A DNA stretch of 64,000 nt from Primula veris (GCA_963682055.1 OY821749.1:6064336-6128335); one strand, 5' to 3'; shown: positions 45,270 through 57,967, numbered from the stretch's first letter. Notes: generated by a model from the letters alone, not told the origin. Numbers and translations: made by a program.

Positions 45270-45715
45270 TTTATTCCTGTTTTGTACCTTTCCATTGTCG
45301 TATTGCTATTTGATTGATTGGATCGAATTTTCCTTGCTGATTCATTTGTCATTTCGTTATTCCTGTTTTGTACCTTTCCATTGTCGTATTGCTATTTGAT
45401 TGATTGGATCGAATTTTCCTTGCTGATTCATTTGTCATTTCGTTATTCCTGTTTTGTACCTTTCCATTGTCGTATTGCTATTTGATTGATTGGATCGATT
45501 TTTCCTTGCTGATTCATTTGTCATTTCGTTATTCCTGTTTTGTACCTTTCCATTGTCGTATTGCTATTTGATTGATTGGATCGAATTTTCCTTGCTGATT
45601 CATTTGTCATTTCGTTATTCCTATTTTGTACCTTTCCATTGTCGTATTGCTATTTGATTGATTGGATCGATTTTTCCTTGCTGATTCATTTGTCATGTCG
45701 TTATTCCTGTTTTGG
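45270..45715. repeat. 86-bp tandem repeat, about 5 copies
   Basis: Units starting TTATTCCTGTTTTGTACCTT recur every 86 bp with almost no divergence, so the array is a recent expansion. It lies between the end of the antisense gene block and the next satellite. Confidence 0.9.
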
Positions 45716-45829
45716 ATATGCTTCTTGTTGATATTTCACTGTTTAGTTTGATTCTCCTTCATTGTGTTAGCTATTTTGTATTGTATCGCCGCCGTAATGT
45801 GGACCTGAATTATTTCTTGCATTGTACCT

Positions 45830-47041
45830 GCATATGAATTTCATAGTATTCCTAGGCATTTCGGCCATGTTGGGAATTTTCATAGTATTCCTAGACGTTC
45901 CTTCGAAAACACGCCATTTACGGAATTTCATAGCATTCCTAGGCACTTCGGCCATGTTGGGAATTTTGATAGTATTCCTAGACGTTCCTTCAAAAACACG
46001 CTATTTACGGAATTTCATAGCATTCCTAGGCACTTCGGCCATGTTGGGAATTTTCATAGTATTCCTAGACGTTCCTTCGAAAACACGCCATTTACGGAAT
46101 TTCATAGCATTCCTAGGCACTTCGGCCATGTTGGGAATTTTCATAGTATTCCTAGGCGTTCCTTCGAAAACACGCCATTTACGGAATTTCATAGCATTCC
46201 TAGGCACTTCGGCCATGTTGGGAATTTCATAATATTCCTAGGCACTTTGACCATGTTGGGAATTTCATAGTATTCCTAGACGTTCCTTTGAAAACACGCC
46301 ATTTACGGAATTTCATAACATTCCTAGGCACTTCGGCCATGTTGAGAATTTCATAGTATTCCTAGACGTTCCTTCGAAAACATGCCATTTACGGAATTTC
46401 ATAGCATTCCTAGGCACTTCGGCCATGTTGGGAATTTCATAATATTCCTAGGCACTTTGGCCATGTTGGGAATTTCATAGTATTCCTAGACGTTCCTTTG
46501 AAAACACGCTATTTACGGAATTTCATAACATTCCTAGGCACTTCGGCCATGTTGGGAATTTCATAGTATTCCTAGACGTTCCTTCGAAAACACGCCATTT
46601 ACGGAATTTCATAACATTCCTAGGCACTTCGGCCATGTTGGGAATTTCATAGTATTCCTAGACGTTCCTTTGAAAACACGCCATTTACGGAATTTCATAA
46701 CATTCCTAGGCACTTCGGCCATGTTGGGAATTTCATAGTATTCCTAGACGTTCCTTTGAAAACACGCCATTTACGGAATTTCATAACATTCCTAGGCACT
46801 TCGGCCATGTTGGGAATTTCATAGTATTCCTAGACGTTCCTTTGAAAACACGCCATTTACGGAATTTCATAACATTCCTAGGCACTTCGGCCATGTTGGG
46901 AATTTCATAGTATTCCTAGACGTTCCTTCGAAAACACGCCATTTACGGAATTTCATAACATTCCTGGGCACTTCGGCCATGTTGGGAATTTCATAGTATT
47001 CCTAGACGTTCCTTTGAAAACACGCCATTTACGGAATTTCA
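45830..47041. repeat. Satellite block with GGAATTTCATAGCATTCCTA units
   Basis: About 1.2 kb of ~85-90 bp units combining GGCACTTCGGCCATGTTGGG, CATAGTATTCCTAGACGTTC and AAAACACGCCATTTACGGAA, with occasional shorter sub-units. Copies are very similar. Both strands are open for over 100 codons in places, an effect of the repeat. Its place just after pol matches the satellite-bearing 3' regions known in Tat/Ogre elements. Confidence 0.9.
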
Positions 47042-47148
47042 TTTGCATTCGCTAGACAGCATGATAATATATTTTATTCATTCAAAAATACGAAAGATAA
47101 TGCCATTAAGTAGGAGGGGTAAGATGGCACCTGTACTCGGAAGATTGC

Positions 47149-50100
47149 CTATACGTAGTACTTCTTTAGGTTAGCCACATTCCAAGAATTCTTTTCCCCT
47201 CGGCTATTGGCGAACAGTACGCTTTTGATTTTGTAAGAGACTGGACTCGTTTGCTTGACGATTTCGTATGGGCCTTCCCAGGTAGGGCTTAGTTTGCCAT
47301 GTATTTCATTGCGGGTATAGGCCGTCACTCGTCGCAGCACCAGTTCTCCTACCATGAATTCTTTGGATCCTCTTACTCTCTTGTCATAACTTTGCTTCAC
47401 GCTTCGTTGGTATTTGGCTAGGGTAAGGGCTGCTATCTCTCGTTTCTCGTCTATCATGTCTAGCTCTTCTCTCATTCTTTGTTCATTGTTTCCCTGTTCG
47501 ACTAAAGTCGTTCGGAGCGTGGGTAGCCCGATTTCTGTCGGTATGATGGCCTCGACTCCGTATGCCAAGCTAAACGGGGTTTCCTTGGTGCCCGTCTTTG
47601 GCGTAGTTCGGCATGACCATAAAATTTTGAGTAGCCGCTCGGGCCATCTCCCCTTTGCTTGTTCAAGGGTGGTCTTGATGCCGTCTAATATTGTTCGGTT
47701 TGACACTTTGGCTTGCCCGTTTCCTTATGGGTATGTCGGCGTCGAATAGAATTTTCGGATACCTAGTTCCTCGTACCATAGCTGTAAATTGGCATCTTTG
47801 AACTGGGTTCCGTTGTCGGCGACGATAGCGTACGGTATACCGAACCTAGTAATGATGTATTCCCAAATGAATTGTTTGACGTTGCTGGCTTTGATTTCTC
47901 GGAGGGGTTTTGCTTCGACCCATTTGGTGAAATAATCCGTCGCGACGATCAGATATTCCACACTCCCAGGTGCTCTTGGGAGTTTACCGACTAAATCAAT
48001 CGCCCATTGAGCGAACGGCCATGGTGCCGATACCGGGGTCATCATAGATGATGGGAGCCGTGGTATCTTGGCGAATCGTTGGCACTTGTCGCAACGTTGG
48101 ACGTATGCATCGACGTCTCGCTTGATATAGGGCCACCAATATCCTTGGGTCACTGCCTTGTTTGCAAGGGATTGCCCTTTGATGTGTGCTCCGCAGGATC
48201 CTTCGTGGATTTCCTCCAAGACCGGCAGTTGTAGCTCGGTCGGGACGCACAGTAGGTGGGGTCCCCGGTAACTGGATTTGTATAGTTTATCGTCCTCGGA
48301 TAGCCAGAAGCGATGAGCTTTTCTTGTAATTTTCAGCGCTTTTATCTTGTCGGCCGGGAGCGTTCCATTTCGCAGATAACGAGTCATGTCCTCCATCCAA
48401 CCTAGTTCGTACTGTATTGATGTCACTCGGTCTACCCTTTTAATTATGCTCGGGGTTGGCAGTAGTTCCACTATGATCGACCGGGTGTCAGTCAATGTTA
48501 ATGTCGAGGCTAGGGTGGGCAAGGCATCGGCATGTGCATTTTCGGTGCGATTGATTCTTACTAACTCGCACTGTTCGAAGGTTGCCATCAAGCTTTGGAC
48601 TTTCTCTTGGTAGAGGATCATTCTGTCATCTTTGGCTTGATACTCGCCGATGGCTTGATTGACGATGAGCATGGAGTCTGAGCTTGCAATTAAGTGGGAG
48701 CATCCGAGGGACCGGGCAATGAGCATGCCATTTATCATGGCCTCGTATTCTGCCTCATTGTTGGTAGCTCGGAAGCCCAGTTTTATGCTTTTTTCGATGA
48801 TTGCTCCCTCTCTAGACTTTAGGACGATCCCTGCTCCGGATCCGTCCTTGGTGGCTGATCCGTCGACGTGTATCTGCCAGTGTGATTGTGGGGAGAGTGC
48901 CAAAGGCTCATCGTAGCCTTCGGTGAACTCCGCGACGAAATCGGCCAGGACTTGTCCCTTTATGGCATGGCGGGGTACGAACTCGATATGAAATTGGGAT
49001 AGTTCGACCCCCCAGGCGGCAACTCGACCGCTAATGTCCGTCCGTCGAAGTGACTCTTTGATATGAAATTTCGTGTATACCCGGACATGATGAGCTATGA
49101 AATAGTGCGGCAACTTCCTGGTGGCGACGACCAATGCCAGACACAACTTTTCCAAGGGTAGATAACGTGTTTCGGCTTCGACCAGACTCTTGCTAACGAA
49201 GTAGATCGGAAATTGTTCGCGACCTTCTTCTCTTAGGATAACTGCACTCACAGCTGTAGTGGAAACTGCTAGGTAGCATGCCAGAACGTCTCCTTTGTTT
49301 GGCCTTACTAGCAGTGGCAGTGTCCTCAAGTACTCTTTGAGATTGTTGAATGAAGCTTCGCATTCCGGGTCCCAGACGAATTTTCTATCCTTCTTGAGTG
49401 ATTCAAAAAATGGCCGTCCCTTGTCTGCGGATCGGCTAATGAACCTGCTCAACGCTGCCATCATTCCCGTGAGCTCTTGTACCTGTTTCTTATTCTTGGA
49501 CGCTGCAAGGTTCCGTAGGGCCGTTATTTGATCGGGATTAGCCTCTATTCCTCGTCGGCTAACCATATGACCCAAGAATTTCCCTTTGCTGATGCCAAAT
49601 GCACACTTGCTTGCGTTGAGCTTTAGTTTGTGCTCGCCCAACGTTTGAAAGATGTTTTTAATGTCTTGGAGGTGGGATGTGGCCTTTTCGCTCTTGACGA
49701 CCATGTCGTCTATGTATACCTCCATCGTATTCCCTATATGATCTCGACATACCCTTGTTATCATCCTTTGGTATGTTCCTCCTGCATTGCGTAGGCCGAA
49801 CGGCATTACCGTATAGCAATAATTTCCCAAAGGCGATATAAACGAAGTCTTTTCTTGATCTTCGCGGGCGAGGGGAATTTGATGGTATCCTGAGTACGCA
49901 TCAAGGAAGGTCATCCGTTCTGCTCCCGCAGTTGCGTCCACCAGTTGATCGATCCTTGGAAGGGGAAAGTGGTCCCTCGGGCAGGCTTTGTTGAGATTGG
50001 TGAAGTCTATACAGACTCTCTCCTTCCCTTTCTTCTTAGGGACGACGACCGGATTGGACAACCATTTTGGATAGTAAACCTCCCTTATGGCTCCAGCCTC

Positions 50101-52512
50101 CAATAGCTTTTGTACTTCAGCGATTATAGCTGCTCTGTGCTGTACAGACACTTTCCTGCTCCTCTGTGCTATCGGCTTGTACTCGGCGTTTACACTTAGG
50201 TGGTGGCATGCTGTATTGGGGTCTAGGCCCGGCATGTCTTTAGGACTCCAGGCGAATTTATCAATGTTGTTGAGAAGGAATGTTTTCAACTCCTCGGATT
50301 CCTGTTTTGGAAGGTTATCGCCGAGGAGGAAGTAGTGCTCCTCATCCATATCAGGAATATACACCTTCCTAAGTGTCTCTTCTACTTGTTCTTCGACCAC
50401 CCTTTCAGTTTTGGATATTAGGTTGATCAGCTTCTTTGTGCTGGTGGGTTGTTCCACAATGGTTCGTTGTTTTTTGAGAGTCGCGGTGATGTCTTCGCAG
50501 CGTCTTGAATCTTCTTGACATCCTCTGGCTGTCTCGATCTCTCCCCTATCATTTGGGTATTTGACCTTTTGGTGATAGGTCGAGGGTATGGCCTTCATGG
50601 AATGTAACCAAGGTCGGCCTAATATTGCGTTGTGACCGGAGTGGTCGTTGACCACTAAGAACTCCACGGGAACCGACACGGACCCGGTTGTGACACTGAG
50701 GACGATCTTACCCAACGGTTTAGTCGTTTCGGAGATGAATCCGATCAGTGTGACATCGGTAGGCTGTAGATCTTGCAGCTTGAGTTCCATCTTGTCAAAG
50801 AGCTCCTTGTACATGATATCACAAGAGGCTCCTTGGTCGACAAGTACCCTGCTGACCGTGTCTAGGCCGATTTGAACACGGAGGTTAATGGCGTCTCCGT
50901 GGGGGTAAATCACCCCTTCTTCGTCAAGATCCGAGAAAGAAATGGGCGGATGTCGTCGTGGTGTGCATTGTCGTTTAGAGGTCGACGCCTGTGATGCCTT
51001 GGCTACTTGGCCAAAGTGGGCCAGCTGCCGTTGTCGCGATCGTTCCCCGCCTGGGCCCTTGGGTCGTGACATGTGAACGACGGTGATCGTTTTGCCTTGC
51101 CGGTTGTCGGATCCCTCGATGGCCAATTGTTTGCCTTTATTCCCAGCTCCTTTGATGTACTTGGCTAGGTATCCTGCATCGCCCCACTGGTTCATTCTCC
51201 ATCGCAGGTTACGGCAATGCTCAGTGAGATGGCCGTGATTCTCGTGATATGCGCAGAAGAGCTTAGAATCTCTCTGATTGGGGGGAGAGATGATCGGTTG
51301 TGGTCGGGAATACCAGCTTTCCCTGCATATATCCTTGAGGATATCTTCAGCAGATAGGTTAAAAGTGTATCGCAGCTCGACCGGTCCGAAAGTGTTTCGG
51401 TGTTCCCTCTCTTGGGGCCGGCCTTGTTGAAACGGCTTGGGTGGCATCGGGTAGGTGAGCTGGAGCGGTTTATATTCGTTGGTCGGTGTTGGGTATGCGA
51501 TCTGGAGCGGTTTGGGCTCTCGTGCTCGTGGTCGCTCTACCCTGCTATGGACCTCGGGATCTTTGCCCTTTCTGGTCGGTTGGAATGCTTCTCCCTGATT
51601 ATTCCTAACTCTTTTGCGACCCACCTGTGCCTCGCGGACCGACTCTCTTCTTGGTAGAGTTCGGTTGAGGAAACGCAGTTCGTCGTTTTTATCGGTGAGG
51701 TGGGTACAATAGGCTAGTAGGGAATCAGTGGTCGGGAAGTTTTTGCCTATGAACTTTCTTCTCGCCCAATAGCCATTAGGGATGGAGTTGATAAAGTTCT
51801 GGATGGCTATATTATTGGCATATCGTGGAATCTGGTTTGCTACGTCGATAAAACGTATGCAGTAATCGTTGAGCCTTTCATTTAGCATCATCGTCATTTT
51901 AAGAAGGGTTTCAATGCTAACCTTCTTTTTCCGATGAGCAGCGTATCGGGTGGAGTACGCTCTTAGCAGTTCTGCCCAGTCTCTAATGGAGCCCCGTGGT
52001 AAGTTGTGATACCATAACGAAGCCTCTTGACCCAAGCTGTTTTTGAAAAATTTGCACATCAGTGCATGGTCATCACTCCACAGTTCCATCTTCGTCTTGT
52101 AGTGCCTCAGATGGTCGATAGGGCAACTCTTTCCATCATAGAGCCTGAATTCGGGGATGACGAACCCCATAGGATTGCGGTACCGCATGATCTGTTCGGT
52201 ACATGGGGTTTCTTGGCATACGTTCCAAGCCTGTTGGAACGCGTCATCCGTGACTTGGTAGGGGGGTATCCTCCCTGATGTGGTGGTGGGCCACCGTCTT
52301 TCGTGTTTGTGTGGACACGTTCCATATGAGTGTTCGGATGGACGATAGTTATTGGGACATTGCCCCCTTGGTGGAGCACTCTTGTATCGGGTCGCCGACC
52401 CGCTGCCTCCAGGGCGGCCCTGTAGGCAGAATCTTCCACTTCGTGGCGTGGGTCTTTGTCGGGTTGGATAACTGGCAATACGATGCCGGCCGCTGTCATG
52501 GCCGTCATGCAT
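47149..52512 (-). CDS. Gypsy (Tat) gag-pol polyprotein with one nonsense codon
   Basis: Open from about 52512 to 47725 (1595 codons), then a TAA (47727-47725) and the same frame continues to 47149. In order: gag (FRLYDGKSCPIDHLRHY), a zinc-knuckle-like FCAYHENHGHLTEHC, protease (VLVDQGASCDIMY, an atypical DQGA), reverse transcriptase with YIDDM near residue 932, a first RNase H, a second RNase H (IHVDGSATKDGSGAGIVL, typical of Tat), the integrase zinc finger (CDKCQRFAK) and core (AIDLVGKLPRAPGS, VADNGTQF). The stop falls inside the integrase core. The N-terminal ~90 codons look out of frame with the rest of gag. Confidence 0.88.
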
Positions 52513-52599
52513 GCCGCCAGCTGAGCTTGTAGCTGGGCGTAGTTCCTTTCATCGGTAACGGAACAACGTGTTGTACCTCCACCGTGGGTGGTGTAATCA

Positions 52600-53027
52600 T
52601 CCTCGGAGGATTAGTTGGTAGTCAGGGCAACTGTCCGAGTACATGATCCTCGGGCATGCCAAACTGATGAGCTTCGTCCGTTTGTAAACGAGCACCGGAG
52701 TTGACCGAGGCTGTAGGCAAAGGGACTCTTGAGCTCGGCCCTGCCTGGGACCCGGGTAAGCGTCTTCGTGCACGTCTTAATACGGGCGCGTTGTTCGTCC
52801 TCCGAGGACGAAGGGTGTTCGTCGACAATCCCTTCAATGAAATGTTGTGGTGGTTCGACCGGTTGTTCTTGGTTGACGTAAGAGGTTGTTGGTTGGTTTC
52901 CGGATTGGATAGCTTCATATCTGTCGCGGATGGTGAGTAGATCGTCGAGGTATTGTTGGCTAATTTGTGCGTTTTGATTATTGGTTTCTACTATCTCGGT
53001 ATGGGTTTCCTCTACATTGGTCACCAT
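52600..53027 (-). pseudogene. Gypsy gag N-terminus, frameshifted
   Basis: Starts with ATG 60 bp after the primer site (MVTNVEETHTEIVETNNQ) and reads as an acidic, Gln-rich gag leader to a TAA near 52611. Gag-like text then continues in another frame (from about 52508, AAGIVLPVIQPDKDPRHEVE) before joining the main frame near 52270. At least two frame changes are needed, so gag is probably not made from this copy. Confidence 0.65.
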
Positions 53028-53086
53028 TGTCGCTCGTCTGGCAGAGTATTGGTATTCGAATTCTAAACTAGTTGGGAACTAGATGA

Positions 53087-53104
53087 TTCCCACAGACGGC
53101 GCCA
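53087..53104 (-). other. Gypsy primer-binding site
   Basis: TGGCGCCGTCTGTGGGAA, two bases inside the 5' LTR on the minus strand. TGGCGCC-type sites (tRNA-Arg or a relative) are typical of Tat and Ogre elements. Confidence 0.75.
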
Positions 53105-53106
53105 TT

Positions 53107-53677
53107 TGATAAAGCCATAACTTTGATCGGTCGCGTTAGGCTTTTCAACAATAATATAATAGTAAATCAAATGTAAATAATGACACTTCCTGATCTTTAT
53201 TATTGCTCGGATTATTATCCTTATTCGGACTATTACACTTGCTCGGATTTGTATCTCTGTTTTACAATTGTGCTCGACTTGACGATTTAATCTCTCTTCT
53301 TGGTCTTTTTCCCCTTTTATTCGGTGCTCGGCTTTATCTCTGCTCGGTTTATTTCTTGGCGTGATATGTCTTGACTAGTTTCTCTCTTTTCTCAACTTCT
53401 CTCTATATTTTTTGGATAGATTTTCTGGTCCATTTCTAGGAGGGGTAGTGGGCTATTTATAGGCAAATATGCCTTCTAGGATGTTGACAAATGTCTTCAT
53501 CACAGGGGGTTTTTCAGATATGAGTCCCTAGTTAAGTGGGCTTGGGCTTTTGATAGTAATAACTTATTTTCTTATAAAAGGCATAAGATGACCCATTTAA
53601 GCGTTGGATACCCATTTATAAAGTGGGTTGATTATTACCCGAATAGAATATTCGGGTCCAATTTTTATGTTCTATCA
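53107..53677 (-). repeat. Gypsy 5' LTR and promoter
   Basis: 571 bp, same length as its partner with 10 substitutions. TATA box CTATAAATAG on the minus strand near 53463-53454 would drive the genomic transcript. Confidence 0.93.
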
Positions 53678-53682
53678 ATTAC

Positions 53683-54105
53683 CTTCATTCATCTATTAAA
53701 ATCACAATATTATACCAATTGCATATTTTTTTAAAAGTGAAGTTTTATATTAAATTGGTAAATCTAAAATTATCAAAAAAAATTTAATACAACTATTGAG
53801 ATCTATAATTCATTAAACTCATTATTGAATTTCCGATATAATTATGCTATTAAAAAAAATGGATAATGATACATACACTATTACTACACTGCTTACCACA
53901 CTCATATGAGTCGAAACGTAATTATAACAAATTCGTTTACAGTTGAACATGTTTGGTAAAAATGTGTTTTGATATCGATCAAATAAGATTGATCACGTGG
54001 TAAGTGTGACAATAAAATTGTAAATAGCGTAGGTATGATTAGGCTAAAAATAAAATAAAAATAAAAATGGGTCTATAAAAACAAGTATGATTACACTCTT
54101 ATTAT
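53683..54105. other. AT-rich host DNA downstream of the gypsy element
   Basis: No gene or element end seen before the duplicated OMA1 leader segment. Confidence 0.45.
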
Positions 54106-54109
54106 TATT

Positions 54110-54637
54110 TCATTTAACTTCTTCATCAACCCAGATCCTTCTTGCACACGTGAGTCACTCTTTCTCTCTGGAAACGAACATCACTTCATCATCATACCTG
54201 TTTTTCTTGTACAGATTGTATAAATGATCATTAAACACTTATAAGTTAGGAGAGAGTAGGAGGTAACTAAGAGAAAGGATAAAGAGAAAAGTGATAAAGT
54301 AAAAGAGTATGCCGATCGATCATGAAAATTCATTAAAAAATGTGTTAACTTTTGATGTATAAACAATTTTGTAATTTAATAGTAAAACCATGAGTCTAGA
54401 ATTACAGCATAAGTACGGTTCGTAATTTTTTTTATGGTTGGATGGTGAATAAAAACAGAGTGCAGTTGAAAAATACAGCTTATATTATTATTCATTTAAC
54501 TTCTCCATCAACCCAGATCCTTCTAACACACGTTAGTCACTCTCTCTCTCTCTCTCTGGAACCGAACATCACTTCATCATAAAACCTGTTTTTCTTGTAC
54601 AGATTCTATAAATGATCATTAAACACTTATAAGTTAT
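54110..54637 (+). repeat. Duplicated leader/promoter segment of the OMA1 gene
   Basis: About 140 bp are present twice, at 54110-54250 and 54493-54637, about 92% alike. They contain CAACCCAGATCCTTCT, a CT run, CATCACTTCATCAT and CCTGTTTTTCTTGTACAG. The second copy lies directly before the OMA1 start codon and is probably the functional leader. The first may be a relic or an alternative start region. Confidence 0.75.
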
Positions 54638-54664
54638 ATAATCTATCTATATATATCTTCATTA

Positions 54665-57600
54665 ATGGGTATGTACAGAAAATTCAAGCTAGCAATACAC
54701 ACTTTCCGTACCCTCCCCTCAAAATATCCCCAAAAATCCCCACCCCCTCACAATCTTGGGTTTTTTCAATTTGGTCCCAAACAAATTCAAAATTCTCAAT
54801 CCTCTCTCTCTAACCCAGTTTCAATATCAAATTTATCTTTTTCCCAATTGGGTCTCAAGCACACTCAAAACCCACAATTTTCAAGATTAAATTTAGGGTT
54901 TTCCCAGTTGAGTTTAAAAAAAAGTCAAATTTCACAAGTTCCAAGATCAAATTTAGGGTTTTCCCAACTGGGTATCAAGAATAATCAATATCCACAAGTT
55001 CCAAGATCAAATTTAGGGTTTTCCCAACTGGGTATCAAGAAAAATCAAAACTTGCAAATATCCGGTATCGGAGCAAGGAGATACTACTATGTGGACAGGT
55101 ATCAGGTACATCATTTTCGGCCTCGTGGCCCAAAAAGATGGTTTCAAAACCCTAGGACAGTCCTCACATTCGTACTACTCGGTTCGGGTTTAGCAGTCAC
55201 TGTCTATCTCGGTAACTTAGAAACCGTGCCTTACACGAAAAGAAAACACTTTGTGTTGTTATCGAAACAGCTAGAAAGACAGGTTGGGGAGACTCAGTTT
55301 AAGCAGATAAAAGGGTCTTTTAAAGGGAAAATATTGCCTGCCATCCACCCCGAGAGCGTTAGGGTGAGGCTTATAGCGAAGGATATTATCGAAGCCTTGC
55401 AGAGAGGGCTTAAGCACGAGCAGGTATGGAGCGATTTGGGGTACGGTGTAGAGGGAGGGTGGGGAGGAGAGAGTGAGGCGGTGGTCGTGGCTTTGAGTGA
55501 GAGTAGTGAGGGGAAGTGGCATAAAGAGGACGAGGTGCTTGACGATAGGTGGGTACACGAGAGTAGGAAAACGGGGTCTAAGCCGAATACCTCGCATATG
55601 GATGGGTTGAATTGGGAGGTGATTGTTGTGAACGAGCCTGTGGTGAATGCGTTTTGTTTGCCTGGTGGGAAGATTGTGGTTTTCACCGGGTTGTTGGATC
55701 ATTTCAGGTCCGATTCGGAGGTTGCTACTATTATCGGGCACGAGGTTTGTGTTCTTGATCTTGTCGACGATAGTTGTTTGTTAACTTTATTTAGCTGTAT
55801 TGTTAGCTCAATTTACATCTTCGGCTGCAAGTAGGCGAGAGTTGAAAGAAACGATCATTGATAATTTCAAATGTAGCTACAGTAAGTAAATTGTTAAGTT
55901 TACTTGGGCTTTGTTGTCGTGATAGTCCGGATGTTAGTTTAGGTAAATAGCTATTTCTATTTAGGCCACTAGTATACCCAAGTTTTGCAGGTTTTCAGTT
56001 GTGTTGTATTTAGTGAAACCGTGCTTTGTCTTTTGAAATGCAGTGTGGCTCATGCATGTGCTATTTTCGAAAATGTAGTTTCTTCAGATTTGTGTTTTTT
56101 GTGCAGCATGCAAATGAACCATAGTTCCTTACTGTTTTCTTGATTGTTGATCTTTTCTTCTCAACAGTATAAGCAGTTATTATTCTCCAGGGTTTTATCC
56201 AAGTATTGGTTGAGATTCTTTGGTTTAAAAGGATAACCAAAAGAAGTGTTGTCGACTGTAGTGTTACATATCTATTGTCAACTTTGTTCAGGGCTTTAAA
56301 TGTGGGATTAGCTCCATCAGTTACTAGGTATTTGCAATTTTATTATTGTTTGTGTATAACCCTGGGAACAATTGTTTTTAAGCCTTCTTGTTTGATTAGA
56401 AGGTAGGTCAGATTATTTGGTTTGACAGTTTAATATAATCGATTGGTGTAATATACTTAATAACATATTTCCTTACTTTGCTCTGCTCAGCAAACACAGG
56501 TTTAGCTCGCTCTGCTTGTGAGTTACATATTGCTGTCCTGCTAGGATGCAAATGAACTTTTAAGAATAGGCTTTGATACTCCGGGTAGCAAATTGAGAAA
56601 GTTCTAAAAGTTAAGCTTCTTGAGTAAAATGGTTGATATTCTCCTGCCAGGAAGGTAGTATAACACTTATTTGTAACCAGTCATACAATAGACTTGTTCC
56701 AGACCCATCAGATTGCAATACATACACTTCCCTCCAGAATTTGTGAGTGCACATGTCAAAGTACAGTTCCTTTTGTCCACATGGCCCTTTCTATGCAAGA
56801 ATGACCAATTATTTAGGAAGGTGTTAACTTACGAGTGGTTCATGAAAATACCCGAGCTTGAACTTTGATTAAATGGACTATTTTTATATCTTTATTTATG
56901 TCTAGATGTTTATTGTGTGTAAGTTTTGTCCTTTTCCTTGAATGATAGGTGGGACATGCTGTAGCCCGTCATGCCGCTGAGGGGATAACAAAGAATTTGT
57001 GGTTTGCGATATTGCAGTTGGTTCTCTATCAGTTTGTTATGCCTGATATTGTCAACACTATGTCCACACTCTTTCTCAGGCTTCCGTTTTCACGAAGGTA
57101 CATTTCATTATTCATCTGAAAATCTTTATTCTTACCTTACTTTCTCATAAGTCATTGTCATCTTAGGGACATTAGATAGTTATTCGAGTTGGGGGCTCTT
57201 CGAGGTTGTTTTCAGCTAAAACATTCATATTCGTCATAAATCTTAAAGACAAGTTTCATTGTAATATTTTTATTTATTTAAGTTTAAATAATATATTTTC
57301 CCCGATTGGTTTGTTATCTCTAATAGTAGCATGTTCCTGTTATAAGTGATTCAACCAAAACGAAGAAATAAACTGACTTCGAAATAAACATGAATCGTGT
57401 AATGTTTTATTATATACATATGCAGTACTCAAAATGAAGAAATAAACTGACTTCGAAATGAACATGAATCGTGTAATGTTTTATCATACATATACAGTAC
57501 TCAAATGAATAAATAAAAGAAGTGCGCGGGAGACTGGTTTAAACACTTGTGTTTTCTGTTCTGCACCTTCAGTCAAGTTTTCACCAACTTTCATAATTTG

Positions 57601-57967
57601 TCGGAAATTACTTTGAACTGGCACTATATCTATGTACTTAACATTCTCAAGGTTATTTTTTATTTTGAAATCTCTATTGTTTGTCACCAACTCTCATGTG
57701 TTCTTAATTATTTCTAGGATGGAAATGGAAGCAGATTATATTGGACTCCTGTTGATTGCATCAGCAGGGTACGATCCTCGAGTAGCCCCAACAGTATACG
57801 AGAAGCTGGGGAAAATCACTGGCGAATCCGCATTACGAGATTATCTTTCTACTCATCCCTCGGGTAAAAAGAGAGCTCAGTTGCTAGCTCAAGCCCAGGT
57901 CATGGAAGAAGCTATGGGCATATATAGAGAAGTGTTATCCGGAAAAGGAGTTGAGGGTTTCCTCTAA
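54665..57967 (+). CDS. OMA1: Mitochondrial M48 metalloendopeptidase OMA1-like
   Basis: OMA1 is a zinc protease of the mitochondrial inner membrane that degrades misfolded or unprocessed membrane proteins under stress. Exons 54665-55744, 56949-57097 and 57718-57967 give 492 residues with matching phases (0 and 2) and GT-AG introns. The N-terminus is basic and acid-poor (MGMYRKFKLAIHTFRTLPSK), fitting a mitochondrial presequence. A ~20-residue repeat follows, then one membrane segment near 165-185 (VLTFVLLGSGLAVTVYLG), and the M48 domain. The zinc site HEVGH is at residues 359-363, split by intron 1 after Glu, and the third ligand is Glu414 in EADYIG. No defect seen. AATAAA near 58222. Confidence 0.92.
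54830..55060 (+). repeat. 60-bp coding repeat in OMA1 exon 1
   Basis: Four to five units of about 20 residues (NLGFSQLGIKNNQYPQVPRS). The last two are almost identical at DNA level (AGATCAAATTTAGGGTTTTC). The repeat lengthens the region between the presequence and membrane segment, which is usually short and variable. Confidence 0.85.
55745..56948 (+). other. OMA1 intron 1
   Basis: 1204-bp GT-AG intron in phase 0 between His-Glu and Val-Gly-His of the zinc motif. No element recognised inside. Confidence 0.85.
57098..57717 (+). other. OMA1 intron 2
   Basis: 620-bp GT-AG intron in phase 2. It contains a ~60-bp direct duplication (GAAATAAACTGACTTCGAAA units near 57365 and 57440). Confidence 0.8.

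Larger units (their letters stand above)
36019..53677 (-). mobile_element. Giant Ty3/gypsy element of the Tat lineage with an antisense gene block
   Basis: 17,659 bp bounded by 571-bp LTRs (TG...CA) and target duplication ATTAC (36014-36018, 53678-53682). The order gag, protease, RT, RNase H, integrase on the minus strand is gypsy. The primer site TGGCGCCGTCTGTGGGAA and a second RNase H domain place it in Tat. From 47.1 kb to the 3' LTR lie ~10.5 kb of extra DNA: tandem repeats, then plus-strand ORFs. Extra, sometimes antisense, ORFs are known from Tat-type elements. LTRs differ at 10 of 571 positions, so it is older than the copia insertion. Confidence 0.92.

Noticed and set aside
45822..46232. 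Open frames on both strands with a repeated protein pattern (LGTSAMLGI)
   Set aside because: They follow the satellite unit and are open on both strands; no start context or homologue.
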